From: Acanthamoeba sp. SK_2022b
Taxonomy: Eukaryota; Discosea; Longamoebia; Acanthamoebidae
DNA length: 40,918 nt
Assembly: GCA_027943245.1 (NCBI GenBank)
Contig: JANDJZ010000510.1
Location: 1-40,918, forward strand
Reading direction: 5' to 3'
The position numbers and the translations under genes were made by a program. Shown here in pieces: positions 19,301-28,800 of the stretch (positions within the stretch are counted from its first letter, which is position 1; every line of letters starts with the position of its first letter). The notes under the pieces are model-generated. The model had not been told where the DNA came from and did no database searches. It saw only the letters and a program-made list of their open reading frames with translations.

Positions 19301-21992
19301 AAGGTGCGACGCTATGCAGGGACCGCTGAGGGGCTCGCTAACCCGACGAGCTCCGCCACAGGACAAAAGACCGTTACTTGCTCTTGCGAGGCGATTCATT
19401 GAGCGTGGGATTCTTCATGCTTCTCAAGGAGACATACTACTTCAGGTACACTGCTGGCTCTTTGCGAGCGTCGTCGGCTTGCTGTGGTATATGCTGTTTG
19501 TGCTGACAGGCTGCTGTCGGTCAGCATGAGCGAGTGCCAGGAGTTTCTTGGCCACCTCCTCTACGACATCATGCAAGGCACCGGCAGATCGGACTGCAAG
19601 CTGTTCAAGAGCATCACAGGCATGGACGCCACGTTCTTCAATCTTGCGGCTGGTATGCCTTCCGACCACCACAACCCGCCACAGTGCAAGGAACAGAGAC
19701 AGCAATGCGTGCACATGCTACTCCAGGTTTTGTGAGTTTTGCGTGCATGGGCTGGAGCTTCGTGGACATTCACCCCGATAGTCGGATAAGCGAGCGTGAC
19801 GACAACTTATTGGTCGTGTGCCACAACGCCTTCTCGTTCGAGGTTCGTGCATACAGCATTCCTTCAACCGACCCCATTGCCATTACCCCGTGACACACCT
19901 CTCTTGTAGGCCGAAGCGTGGCTCAAGTACAAGAAGCGACCAACGCAGCCCGTCTGCGCCATGAGCGCAGGCTACATCGCAGGTTGGTGTCAGGAGTCCT
20001 ACGGATTCGAACTCGTAGCCAAAGGCACTCGCCCTTCTGCTTCGCTCTCCGCTCGGGCCCGGAGCACTGGCTGAGTTTAGCTATCTTTCACGTCCCGCAG
20101 AGGTCTTGTGTAAAGGAAAGGGTGACGCATGCTGCCAGTTCATCATATGTCCTCCACAAAAGCTGCGGGATCATGTAAAGAGGTATGCTACCCAACCCTC
20201 TCTTTCTCACTGAGATTTCGACTTGGAAAGAGTGGTTGCAAGGTAACGTTGGGATTCGCGCCAGGTTTGCGGATACTGCCAAAGAGGAGAAGAGCGGCAC
20301 TGTGGACCGAACAGACGAAAGCCAGGGAAGCCCCAGGTCCACCAACAATAAAGTCTACTTCCGCGACGACATTCTATCGCCCAGGTAGCTCCCCGTTGTG
20401 CTGTTACGTTGCCCAACTGCGCTACTGAACGCACGGCCCAGGTTCCTTGTTTCACCACGAAGCCTGCAAAATAGCACGCCAGCCCTGCGCGGAGATGAAC
20501 CACCAAAATGTACGAGCAGTTCCCGCTCTTGGCGAACTCGCGTTCACTTGCTGAGAACGCGGGCGACCGCCTGCACAGTTTTGGCTCTGTGCGGTGAGCA
20601 AGGCGGGCAGAAAGGCAATCTCGACAGCGCAGCCTACCTGCGAAAGATGCGTGCCCGGCGGTCCCTCAACTCGAGACAGCGAAAGTCCAAGGCAAAACCC
20701 TTCAAGGCTCGCAAGGTACACCCATCAACACCTCCCGCCAGATGTCATAGCGTTCAGTTTGTCACACCGCCGTAAAACCAGGGAGTGGACGAGACCCCAG
20801 ACAGCGCAGCGGACCATTGGCGAGCCGAGGCGATGGAGACGCGAGCCTACGAGCACTACGGCGACCTGAGGCGCTCGCCTTCCTCGGGAACAATCATGCT
20901 CGCCGAAGATAGATACGTGTTCGTCCGTGCCAAAGGTAAGCAGACGCCCACGTGCGAGTTGTCCGCACTCGTGAGTTGCCACTCGTCATTTGCTCACCTG
21001 TTCGTGCCGATTACCAATTACGTATCAACAGCGATGGTGTTGGAGTTGCACGCTTTAGTTCGCGAGGTCTTCGCTCCTCGGGCCAGCAAGGCGGCGTTCG
21101 AGTTCGCCTCAAGTGTTCTATTCGACCTGGGTCGCAGCTTGGGCTCTGCCGGTACGTCAGATTTGTTCGCACCTCGCTTGGCCTTGGTGTGACGCCAACG
21201 GCCGTGCACAATTTTTACGCAAACATGTCTGCTACAGACCTGATGAACTTTGTCGAGGGGCTCGGGCCGTCGCGAAACGTGGGCGAGTGCCACGTGGGAT
21301 TCCGAACGCACTGCACGCACACAGGGTGGGGGAAGGTAGCGCATCACCACATCTGCGTGTTGATGATAGTCACTGATCGTTGAACTGCGACTTGTGCTCG
21401 CGAAGGTGGTGATCCATGAGATGTCCAATCTCGTGGCGACTGAAGCTCATGAATACTACATGATCTACGATCTCTACCACAGCATCGAGGTCGAGGCATG
21501 GACGACCGGGAGTGAATCTCAGCGCGGTGCCCACAGCACGGGTCATCAACCGGCCAAGGAGAAGCTACGCGTCCAATCCGTCAACAAGAAATCCCCACCA
21601 CCCACTCCCACCACGCCTAGCTGCTACTTGGCCGGTACCATCTGCTCCAGCTCTTGTTAAACAAAACCTTGAAGACTGGTCGTCGACTGATGGTGGACAA
21701 CCATTTGCATGCAGCCGGCTACGCGTCGGGCTGGTTCAGCGAGCTCTGGGGCCAGAGCATGGCGGCGGTGGAGGTTACGTGTGCAGCAACTGGGCAGAGC
21801 GATTGCTGTCGATTCGTGGTGGCGCCGCCGCACCGGATACTTCATTACCTCCGCTTCCTGGGCGCGGCGCTCAACCAGCCGATGGCAACGCTGGCCTCCC
21901 TGCCCATGCTCCACCTCTTCTCGCAGGACAAGGAGGGTGAGCGATGCGCGTGGGGTCAGCCCTTTGACGGTTCCATGAGTCACTCCCAATGA
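16350..21992 (+). CDS. RasGAP fused to two V4R domains
   Basis: Ras GTPase-activating protein of about 1,266 residues in 24 exons: 16350-17076, 17155-17229, 17322-17497, 17576-17738, 17796-18006, 18091-18239, 18299-18405, 18485-18598, 18679-18759, 18825-18929, 19062-19110, 19192-19303, 19362-19445, 19510-19652, 19727-19842, 19910-20024, 20101-20182, 20265-20384, 20442-20715, 20782-20935, 21032-21151, 21238-21335, 21406-21489, 21651-21992. Residues 1-320 are disordered and acidic/Ser-rich. RasGAP (about 327-600) has HTVLREDSLW, with the arginine finger at R388, and FYMLRFICPALVSP at 480-493, so it should be active. V4R-1 (about 690-875) has AGYIAGW and EVLCKGKGDACCQF. V4R-2 (about 1042-1215) has AAGYASGW and EVTCAATGQSDCCRF. 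Three introns need GC donors (17077, 18007, 20025). The frame through exon 20442-20715 and the 3' end after 21935 are the weakest parts. Confidence 0.8.
19362..20182 (+). other. V4R domain 1 of the RasGAP-V4R protein
   Basis: Reads KDRYLLLRGDSLSVGFF, then MGWSFVDIHPDSR, HNAFSFEAEAW, VCAM, AGYIAGWCQESYGFE and EVLCKGKGDACCQFIICPP. The pattern AGYxAGW...ExxC...GD..CxF is the V4R (4-vinyl reductase type) signature. This fold is related to TRAPP Bet3 and to bacterial regulators that sense small hydrophobic or heme ligands. The ligand here is unknown. The ExxC glutamate is restored only if the intron 20025-20100 uses a GC donor. Confidence 0.75.
20905..21933 (+). other. V4R domain 2 of the RasGAP-V4R protein
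   Basis: Reads EDRYVFVRAKAMVLELHALV, FEFASSVLFDLGRSLGS, TGWGKVVIHEMSN, EYYMIYDLYHSIE and AAGYASGWFSELWG, then EVTCAATGQSDCCRFVVAPP. It aligns segment by segment with V4R-1. The exon boundary after ...SFE (19842) and ...SIE (21489) falls at the same place and phase, consistent with tandem domain duplication. Confidence 0.7.
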
Positions 21993-22212
21993 AGACGAAG
22001 ACTCCTCTCTTCTCGAGGCAACCAACATACGCTGTATAAAACGCACACACTACAAGATGCTGGATCGCTTGCTGCTCGCTTTCCTTGTTCTTGAATTTGT
22101 GTAATCACGGAATTTGCAATCCAGGATTGAATCCGGGATATCTTCGCCCGGAAAGCCAAGTGGCGAGAAGACTTGTACGTGCAGAAGGTGAGCCGAGATC
22201 GACAGAGCAGAG

Positions 22213-23951
22213 ATGAAGGCGGGGAGCAAGAAGCGAACGGCCGATTCGATGATGGCCAAGGAGGCTGCTGACGGTTCGGGAGGAGGAAACGGCGACACGG
22301 CAACTGCTGCGATGCCCTCATCGTCTGGTGGTGATGGGGCGCCAGTGGTGGACGATTTGGAGGCAAAGAGGAGGAAAGACGTGCTGAAAGACATGGAGAA
22401 GATCGAGAAGGAGTTCGCCGATCTCAAGGAGAAGCTCTTCGCCAAGAAGATGAAGGACCTCCACGACGAGTGCAAGGCTATCATGGAAGGTACCATTTTG
22501 TGCCACTACTCAACGACTGCCACTACCACAAAGTCGTGCTGTCGTGTTTTCATCTGTGGTGCGGCTAGGATTGCACTCATCGATGATTTACAATCCAAAT
22601 TCACAATTATTTTAATCTGCAATTACACGATCTCTGTGCCGCCAGCGTTTATATCTGTTTTTAATTTCCCATACTTAGCTTATTGCCGCGAAAGAGATCA
22701 CACAGAACAAGAAAGTCACATAATACTCCCTCAACGAAATGGAACTGCTACACGAGGGTTCATTCCTCTCCGCTCGTGCTTTCTCAACATCCCGTTCTCA
22801 TTCACTCGTCAGTCTTTTTGTTCTATCTTCCACCAAAAATCACTCTTTTTATGTTTCTGGTAGCTTTGTTGTCATCGCCTGTAGGCCTCCATCGAAGGCT
22901 TGAGCAACGCGAGCTCGCTCCCATTCAATTCTGATCAAACCAAAATCATATCTTGTCTTTCTCAGGCTCACACGACGGCTTCCTGAAGCGGGCACAGGAG
23001 CTCGAGATAAAGAAGAACTCCAAGGCACGTCTCGTACCCCACCAGCCGATAGTGAAGCTAGATCCTCCTACTTGTTGTCTCATCTTAGTATGCTCCTGGA
23101 CACCAGGTCTGGATGGCCGAGAAGTGGAGAGAGTACCAGTTGCAGAACATCGAGCACGTCTTCCAGTTCGAGTGCCTTCAGGCCGAAGACGAGTATAACG
23201 TACTACCTCCTCCCTCTGTGCGCCTTCGTGTCTTGTTTTTGCCGGCGTTTCGACTTACGACTGTATGGTGGATGTGTTTGGCTACATACCACCATTAGCA
23301 CGAGAGGAGGAGCCTCAGAGATGAGATGGCCAACGAGATCCTGGACAAGCAGAAGAAGCTCGAAGAGGAGAAGAGCACAATGAGCCTGCGCGGAGGTGCG
23401 CTCTTGCTTTGTGGATGTGCCGTTCCCTTCCCTCTGCACGGAGCCTTGTGGCTCAGGCTAGCGTCGCGTTGTCATCCCACCTCGCAGATGGCAATGGAGA
23501 CGCTCGCGCCGTCAAGGGACGTGTGCTTAGAAATAGAAGAGGAGGAAAGGACAAAGAAGGCGCCTATGGCCAAGCCTACTCGCGACACAAGACCGCGCAA
23601 CGTACGCCACCCCCCTCCCCCAAACGTGGCCACACGTTCATGTGTTCGATTCGGGGCCTGAGTCGAGGCCACTGATCCCTCATCTTCTCTAACCACCAGC
23701 GCCGCACATCAACTATACCCTGAACGACGACGAGATCATGACCGATCTGAGCTTGATGAAGAAGAGGGAGCTGCCACCATCAGGTACATCTAATTCGGCG
23801 GCTCTCTCCGCGCAAGCAATGCAATTGCTCTCCTCCCCGTCAGGTGAGCTGATTCCCTCAAGTTGTAGACCGCAGGAGGCTTTGCCAGGAAGCGAGCGAG
23901 TGGATAGCGCCTCTGCCAAACGAGGGCAAGACCGCCAAGCTGGGCGCATAA
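22213..23951 (+). CDS. SDS3/BRMS1-like subunit of a Sin3-HDAC corepressor
   Basis: Nuclear coiled-coil protein of the Sds3/BRMS1 family, which dimerises and scaffolds the Sin3 histone deacetylase complex. Exons: 22213-22489, 22966-23024, 23107-23199, 23299-23395, 23488-23601, 23700-23783, 23869-23951, about 268 residues. Residues 50-95 give EKIEKEFADLKEKLFAKKM and LHDECKAIMEGSHDGFLKRA, the family's opening helix. WREYQLQNIEHVFQFECLQA and LRDEMANEILDKQKKLEEEK form the rest of the coiled coil, ending in a region like the Sds3 LEED segment. The tail contains NYTLNDDEIMTDL. The first intron (22490-22965) is the longest in the window. The second needs either a GC donor at 23025 (TCCAAG|GCACGT) or a GT donor nine bases later. 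The final exon and stop are less certain because of splice-like signals downstream. Confidence 0.75.
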
Positions 23952-24496
23952 GCTTGCATTCTGTGTATGCGTTCGCTCCACTTTCTTCCTCTTCTTTCTG
24001 CCATTCGTCGTGCCTTTTCCGCTACTGCTGCTGCTACTACAACTTGTTCTAACACTGGACCGTTACGCACAGGTAGAAGAAAGATGTGCTATTGTAGAGG
24101 GGAGACCGGATTGGGAGGGAGCGAGGGAGCGATGGCGGAACGGAAGTGGTGCAGGTGCAGAGATCGAGCGCGTAGAAGACGCACGAGAGTGTGGCAAGAG
24201 ACGAGAGACTGTGAGTGACTCCCTTCTTATCGTTCCCACGTCCGTGTGGCACATACACACCACCATACAAATGCGCGCACGTTGTCACGGGAAAAGTCCA
24301 CGTCAGACGTCGTGAGAGGCATTCAATCGCCAAAGTCCTGCGTGTGGCCAGAAAGAAGGAGGGAAATAATCAAAAGAAATTATACATAAAATTCGGTTAC
24401 AAAAAAGAACGAAGTGTGGCCTGTGGAGCCACGGTACTACGCGCTTCCCACCAAGACACGAAAGACAAACGGCACTGCGACCCTACGAGCGAAAGG
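23952..24496. other. intergenic region with a possible unassigned exon
   Basis: Between the SDS3-like stop and the 7-TM start. A pyrimidine-rich tract with CTAACACTGGACC and an acceptor ending ACGCACAG (24073), and a donor GACT|GTGAGTGAC (24212), bracket 24074-24211. That stretch is open in one frame and hydrophilic (ERCAIVEGRPDWEGARERW). It may be a 5' leader exon of the 7-TM gene or an alternative 3' exon of the SDS3-like gene. I cannot decide. Confidence 0.3.
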
Positions 24497-25297
24497 ATGC
24501 GGGAGAGACGTGGAGAGAAGCCAAAGACGGGGGACGCGGCAGGAGATGCGACGCCTAGCGTGCATAAGAGCACAGATGCGGCCAAGGTGAGGAGCGGCAA
24601 GGAATCGAGACAACTCTCCACATCGTTCTCTGATCTGGTGCTCGCCGTATCCTGCTTCTACGTCACGTACGAGCTCGTAGAGATGCAGGGGCGCAAGCGA
24701 TTCCTCAACCCCAACTCGCACGAGTACGTAGAGGGGCTGCTGCAGCACTTGCTCGTCAAGGGCGAGGCGAGACTCTACGCGTCCATCGCATTCCTACTCA
24801 TCGGCATTGCTGCCTCTTTCGGCGTGCTTCGCTTCGCACGCGTGGCGGCTGCAATCGTGCCTCACGAATTCTTCACCAATCTGGCCCTCTTCATCTCCAC
24901 TCCTCTGTTGGGCCTCTGCGCCTACACATACCTGCCCCTCACCACGTTCAACTTGTCGAAGCACGATTTCCTCTTCTTCGGCTTTCTCTTCCTCCTCTTC
25001 AACTTCTTCGTCTTCTACGGCCTCATGTCCGCCAAGCAGTTTTACACGCTGGTGACGGGCGCGCTCTCCATGCTGGCCATCATCTACCTTGGTACCCTGC
25101 ACATCCTCAAGAACCCATCCTACACCCTCAACGGCAAGTACCTCGTCGCTGGCAGCCTCCTCTACATCTTGTCGGGAACGGTCATAGGCTCGACAGGTCA
25201 CTACTTTGGCCGCGTCCCGCGCGTGGACATCTTCCACTACGCCTTGGCCATCGCTAATCTTCTCATCGCTCGCGCCTACAACGAAATCTTTGACTGA
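24497..25297 (+). CDS. intronless seven-transmembrane protein of unknown function
   Basis: About 266 residues from the ATG at 24497 (MRERRGEKPK); in-frame sequence continues upstream, so the exact start is uncertain. A basic hydrophilic N-terminus (about 45 residues) precedes seven hydrophobic segments: SFSDLVLAVSCFYVTYELV, YASIAFLLIGIAASFGVLRF, FFTNLALFISTPLLGLCAYT, FLFFGFLFLLFNFFVFYGL, FYTLVTGALSMLAIIYLGTL, YLVAGSLLYILSGTVIGSTG and VDIFHYALAIANLLIARA. No GPCR, ceramidase or transporter motif is recognised, and there is no signal peptide. It lacks introns, unlike its neighbours. The orderly helix spacing argues that it is real. The family is not recognised by me. Confidence 0.8.
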   Translation: MRERRGEKPKTGDAAGDATPSVHKSTDAAKVRSGKESRQLSTSFSDLVLAVSCFYVTYELVEMQGRKRFLNPNSHEYVEGLLQHLLVKGEARLYASIAFLLIGIAASFGVLRFARVAAAIVPHEFFTNLALFISTPLLGLCAYTYLPLTTFNLSKHDFLFFGFLFLLFNFFVFYGLMSAKQFYTLVTGALSMLAIIYLGTLHILKNPSYTLNGKYLVAGSLLYILSGTVIGSTGHYFGRVPRVDIFHYALAIANLLIARAYNEIFD

Positions 25298-25850
25298 TGT
25301 CGCCAAGATGAGGCAAAAACCTTTTTTAATTGCCCTGTTAAATACTTCACATATCTTACACTTATCCTTTCCGATACGCGTGCCGGTCTTGGAATGTTGT
25401 GTATGCGTGGTGGCCGAGGAGGCATGGGCCTATGGCGTGTCTCTTTCCTCTTTGGTTGAGGCAACCAGACGCGCGTGGTCGACACTGCAACTCAAGTGAG
25501 ACCCACCCAATCCATAACAGCTCCCTTCGAGTTCAGAATCCAGGGATCGTCTTCCTCCGTCAACTGTTTTAGTTGAGGAATTAGACGCGAGTGAGTTCTA
25601 GCTCGAGCTGGTACGTTCCGTTGATAGCAATGAAATAGAGTTGTATTTGCGTTTTTGCTTTTGTGGTCCATCAAATCGAATGGTTCCCTCTCATCAAACA
25701 TTGCCTCAGCAACAGTCACGGTTCAATTTAATGCTGCCGCAAGCGACTCACTTCACAAGTTCATTTCCCTCTCCTCCAGTTTGTGTACACTACCACTTGG
25801 ACCAAGTCAAACCCACCAAACCGTGAGCAAAATCCCCGTTCAGCGCCACC
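25298..25850. other. intergenic region upstream of the giant coil gene
   Basis: Gap of 553 bases in tandem orientation, less GC-rich than the coding parts. It has the 3' flank of the 7-TM gene (AAAACCTTTTTTAATTGC near 25317) and the promoter and leader of the next gene. A 75-codon minus-strand ORF (25492-25719) has no supporting feature. Confidence 0.4.
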
Positions 25851-28800
25851 ATGGGCGACGATTTGAAGGCCGAACGAGAGCGACGCCGCGCGGAACTCGA
25901 GAGGCGCAAGGCCGAGCTCGCCGCCAAGAAGGCTGCCCGTGAGAAAGGGTACTCTTTGCGCCCCCTCCTCCCTCTACATCCGCAGGCTTTTCTTTTTTTT
26001 TTTGGTTATTTTGATTTTCATTTTTATTTGCTTTTTTTCCTGATTACGGAGGGGGCATTGGCAGAGCGCCCGAGCCGAGCGCGTCAGCTGCCAGCAGCGC
26101 AAAGGCGGAAGAGGACGATGCCGAGGCGCGACGCGAGCGTAGGCGCCGCGAGCGCGAGGAGCTGCTGAAGCGCGAGAGGGAGCTCGAACGCCAGCTCGAC
26201 TCGGAGAAGGGCGCCATCAAGCAGCAGCGCCGCGGCGAGCTCGAAGACCGGCGCGAGCGGGAGGAGCGCGAGAAGGAGGCGCAGTTCAAGCGCGAGCAGG
26301 AGGACCGCGTGCGACAGGAGGAGGAGAAGATGGAGAAGCTCAAGCAGCGCCGCGAGGAGATCGAGCGCAAGCGCGAGGAGGACGAGCGCCTCAAGGAGGA
26401 GAAGCACGCGCGGCAGCAGGCCAAGCTCACGCGGCTCGAGGGCGAGAAGAAGGAGCGCTACCGGCAGCGGCTCGAGCAGCTCAAGGTCGAGCGCGAGCAC
26501 AAGGAGGCCGAGGCGCAGCGGCTGCGCATGGAGGAGCTGCGCCTGATCGAGGAGGAGCGCGCGGCGCGGCAGAAGCGGCGCGAGGCCCAGCTGCAGAAGC
26601 TGCGCGAGCAGGAGGAGGCGCGGCAGGAGCGGGAGTGGGAGCGCGAGCGCGAGGAGCGGCGGGCGCTCGAGGAGGAGAAGGCGGAGGCCAAGAGGCGGCG
26701 CGAGGAGCAGCTGGCCAAGTGGAAGGAGGAGCAGGAGCGCGAGCGCGAGCTGCAGTTCAAGCGCGAGCAGGAGGCCCTCAAGCGCGACAACGAGTCCAAG
26801 GAGGAGTACCGCCGGCGCCGGCAGGAGATGATCGAGCGCGTGCGCCTCGAGGACGAGAAGCGCAAGGAGGAGCAGTTCATGCGCGAGATGGAGGAGAAGC
26901 GCCGCGAGGAGCAGGAGCAGGAGGAGCGCAGGCGCCGGCGCCGCGAGGAGATCGAGCGCAGGCGCGAGGAGGAGGAGCGCGTCCGCGAGGAGCGCTTCCG
27001 CCAGGAGCTCGCCGAGAAGCGCGCGTGGGAGGAGGAGAAGGCCCAGCGCGAGCGGCAGCGCCGCGAGCTCGTCGAGCGCAAGCGCGAGCAGGAGGAGCGC
27101 GAGCGCGAGGCCGAGTTCATGCGCATGCAGCAGGAGCTCCAGCAGCTCGAGGGCGAGAAGAAGGAGCGCTACCGCCAGCGCGTCGAGCAGCTCAAGCGCG
27201 AGCGCGAGGCCAAGGAGGAGGAGGAGCGCCGCCGCCGCATGGAGGAGCTCAAGCTCGAGGAGGAGGAGAAGCAGGCCAAGGTCGAGCACCGCCGCCGCGA
27301 GCTCGAGCGCTGGAAGGAGGAGCAGGAGCGCCGCCAGGAGGCCAAGTTCCGCGAGGAGGAGGAGGAGCGCCGGCTCGAGGAGCGGCAGCGCGAGGAGGCC
27401 AAGCTGCGCCGCCAGGAGGAGATCCAGCGCTGGCGCGAGAAGCAGGAGGCCGAGCGCGAGCGCCAGTACATGCGCGAGCTCGAGCTCAGCCGGCGCGCCG
27501 AGGAGTCCAAGGAGGAGTACGCGCGTCGCCGGCGCGAGCTCATCCAGAAGCAGCGCGAGGAGGACGAGAGGCGCAAGGAGGAGGAGTTCAAGCGCGAGCA
27601 GGAGCAGCGCCGCAAGGAGGAGGAGGAGGAGGCCGAGCGCAAGCGGCAGCGCGTCGAGGAGGTCCGCAGGCGGCGCGAGGAGGAGGAGCGCGAGCGCGAG
27701 GCCCGCTTCATGCGCGAGCAGGAGGAGCAGAAGCTGTGGGACCAGGAGAAGCGGCTGCGCGAGCAGAAGCGGCGCGAGCTGGTCCAGCGCAAGCGCGAGC
27801 AGGAGGAGCAGGAGCGCGAGCGGGCCTTCATGCAGCTCCAGGAGGAGATGAAGCGCGCCGAGGGCGAGAAGAAGGAGCGCTTCAAGGCGCGCCTGGACGA
27901 GCTCCGCGCCGAGCGCGAGCGCAAGGAGGAGGAGGAGCGCGCGCGCAAGATGGCCGAGCTCAAGGCCGAGGAGGAGGAGCGCAAGGCGCGCAAGGCCCAG
28001 CGCGCCCTCGAGGTGCAGCAGTTCCGCGAGGAGCAGGAGCGCCTCAAGGAGGAGCTCTTCAAGCGCGAGCAGGAGGAGCTCAAGCAGCTCGAGGAGGAGC
28101 AGCGGGAGCGCAAGCGCCAGCGCCAGCAGGAGATCGAGCGCCGCCGCGAGGAGGAGGAGCAGCGCAAGGAGGAGGAGTTTAGGCGCGCCGCCGAGGAGCA
28201 GCGCCTCCACGAGGAGGAGAAGGAGGAGCGCCGCCGCAAGCGCCGCGAGGAGATCGAGCGCAAGCGCGAGGAGGACGAGCGCCTCAAGGAGGAGAAGTGG
28301 CGCCGCAAGCAGGACAAGCTCAAGCGGCTCGAGGGCGAGGCCAAGGAGCGCTACCGCCAGCGGCTCGAGCAGCTCAAGCAGGAGCGCGAGGCCAAGGAGG
28401 AGCAGGAGCGCGCGGCCCGCATGGAGGAGCTCAAGCGCGAGGAGGCCGAGAAGCGCGAGCGCCGCCGCAAGCGCGAGGAGGAGCTGGCCCAGTGGAAGGC
28501 CGCCCAGGAGAAGCGCCAGGAGGAGCAGTGGGCCCGCGAGGAGAGCGAGCGCCGCCAGTACGAGGCCGAGAAGGCCGCGGCCAAGGCCAAGCGCGACGCC
28601 GAGCTCAAGCGGTGGCGCGACGCGCAGGAGGCGGCCAAGGAGCGCCGGTTCCGCGAGGAGCAGGCGGCCGAGCGGCAGGCCAACGAGAGCAAGGAGGCCT
28701 TCCTGCGCCGCCGCCGCGAGGAGCTGGCCAAGCGCGCCGAGGAGGACGAGCGCCGCAAGGAGGCCCAGTTCAAGCAGGAGCAGGAGGCCCTCAGGCGCGA

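Noticed and set aside
20185..20388. Stop of the RasGAP-V4R gene at TAG 20386-20388
   Set aside because: AG|GTAGCT there is a donor, the following 57 bases contain a branch-like CTACTGAAC and end GGCCCAG, and the second V4R domain continues downstream. Kept as a possibility only if cDNA shows two genes.
25492..25719. 75-codon minus-strand ORF in the gap before the coil gene
   Set aside because: No splice, homology or composition support; lies in flanking DNA of two plus-strand genes.
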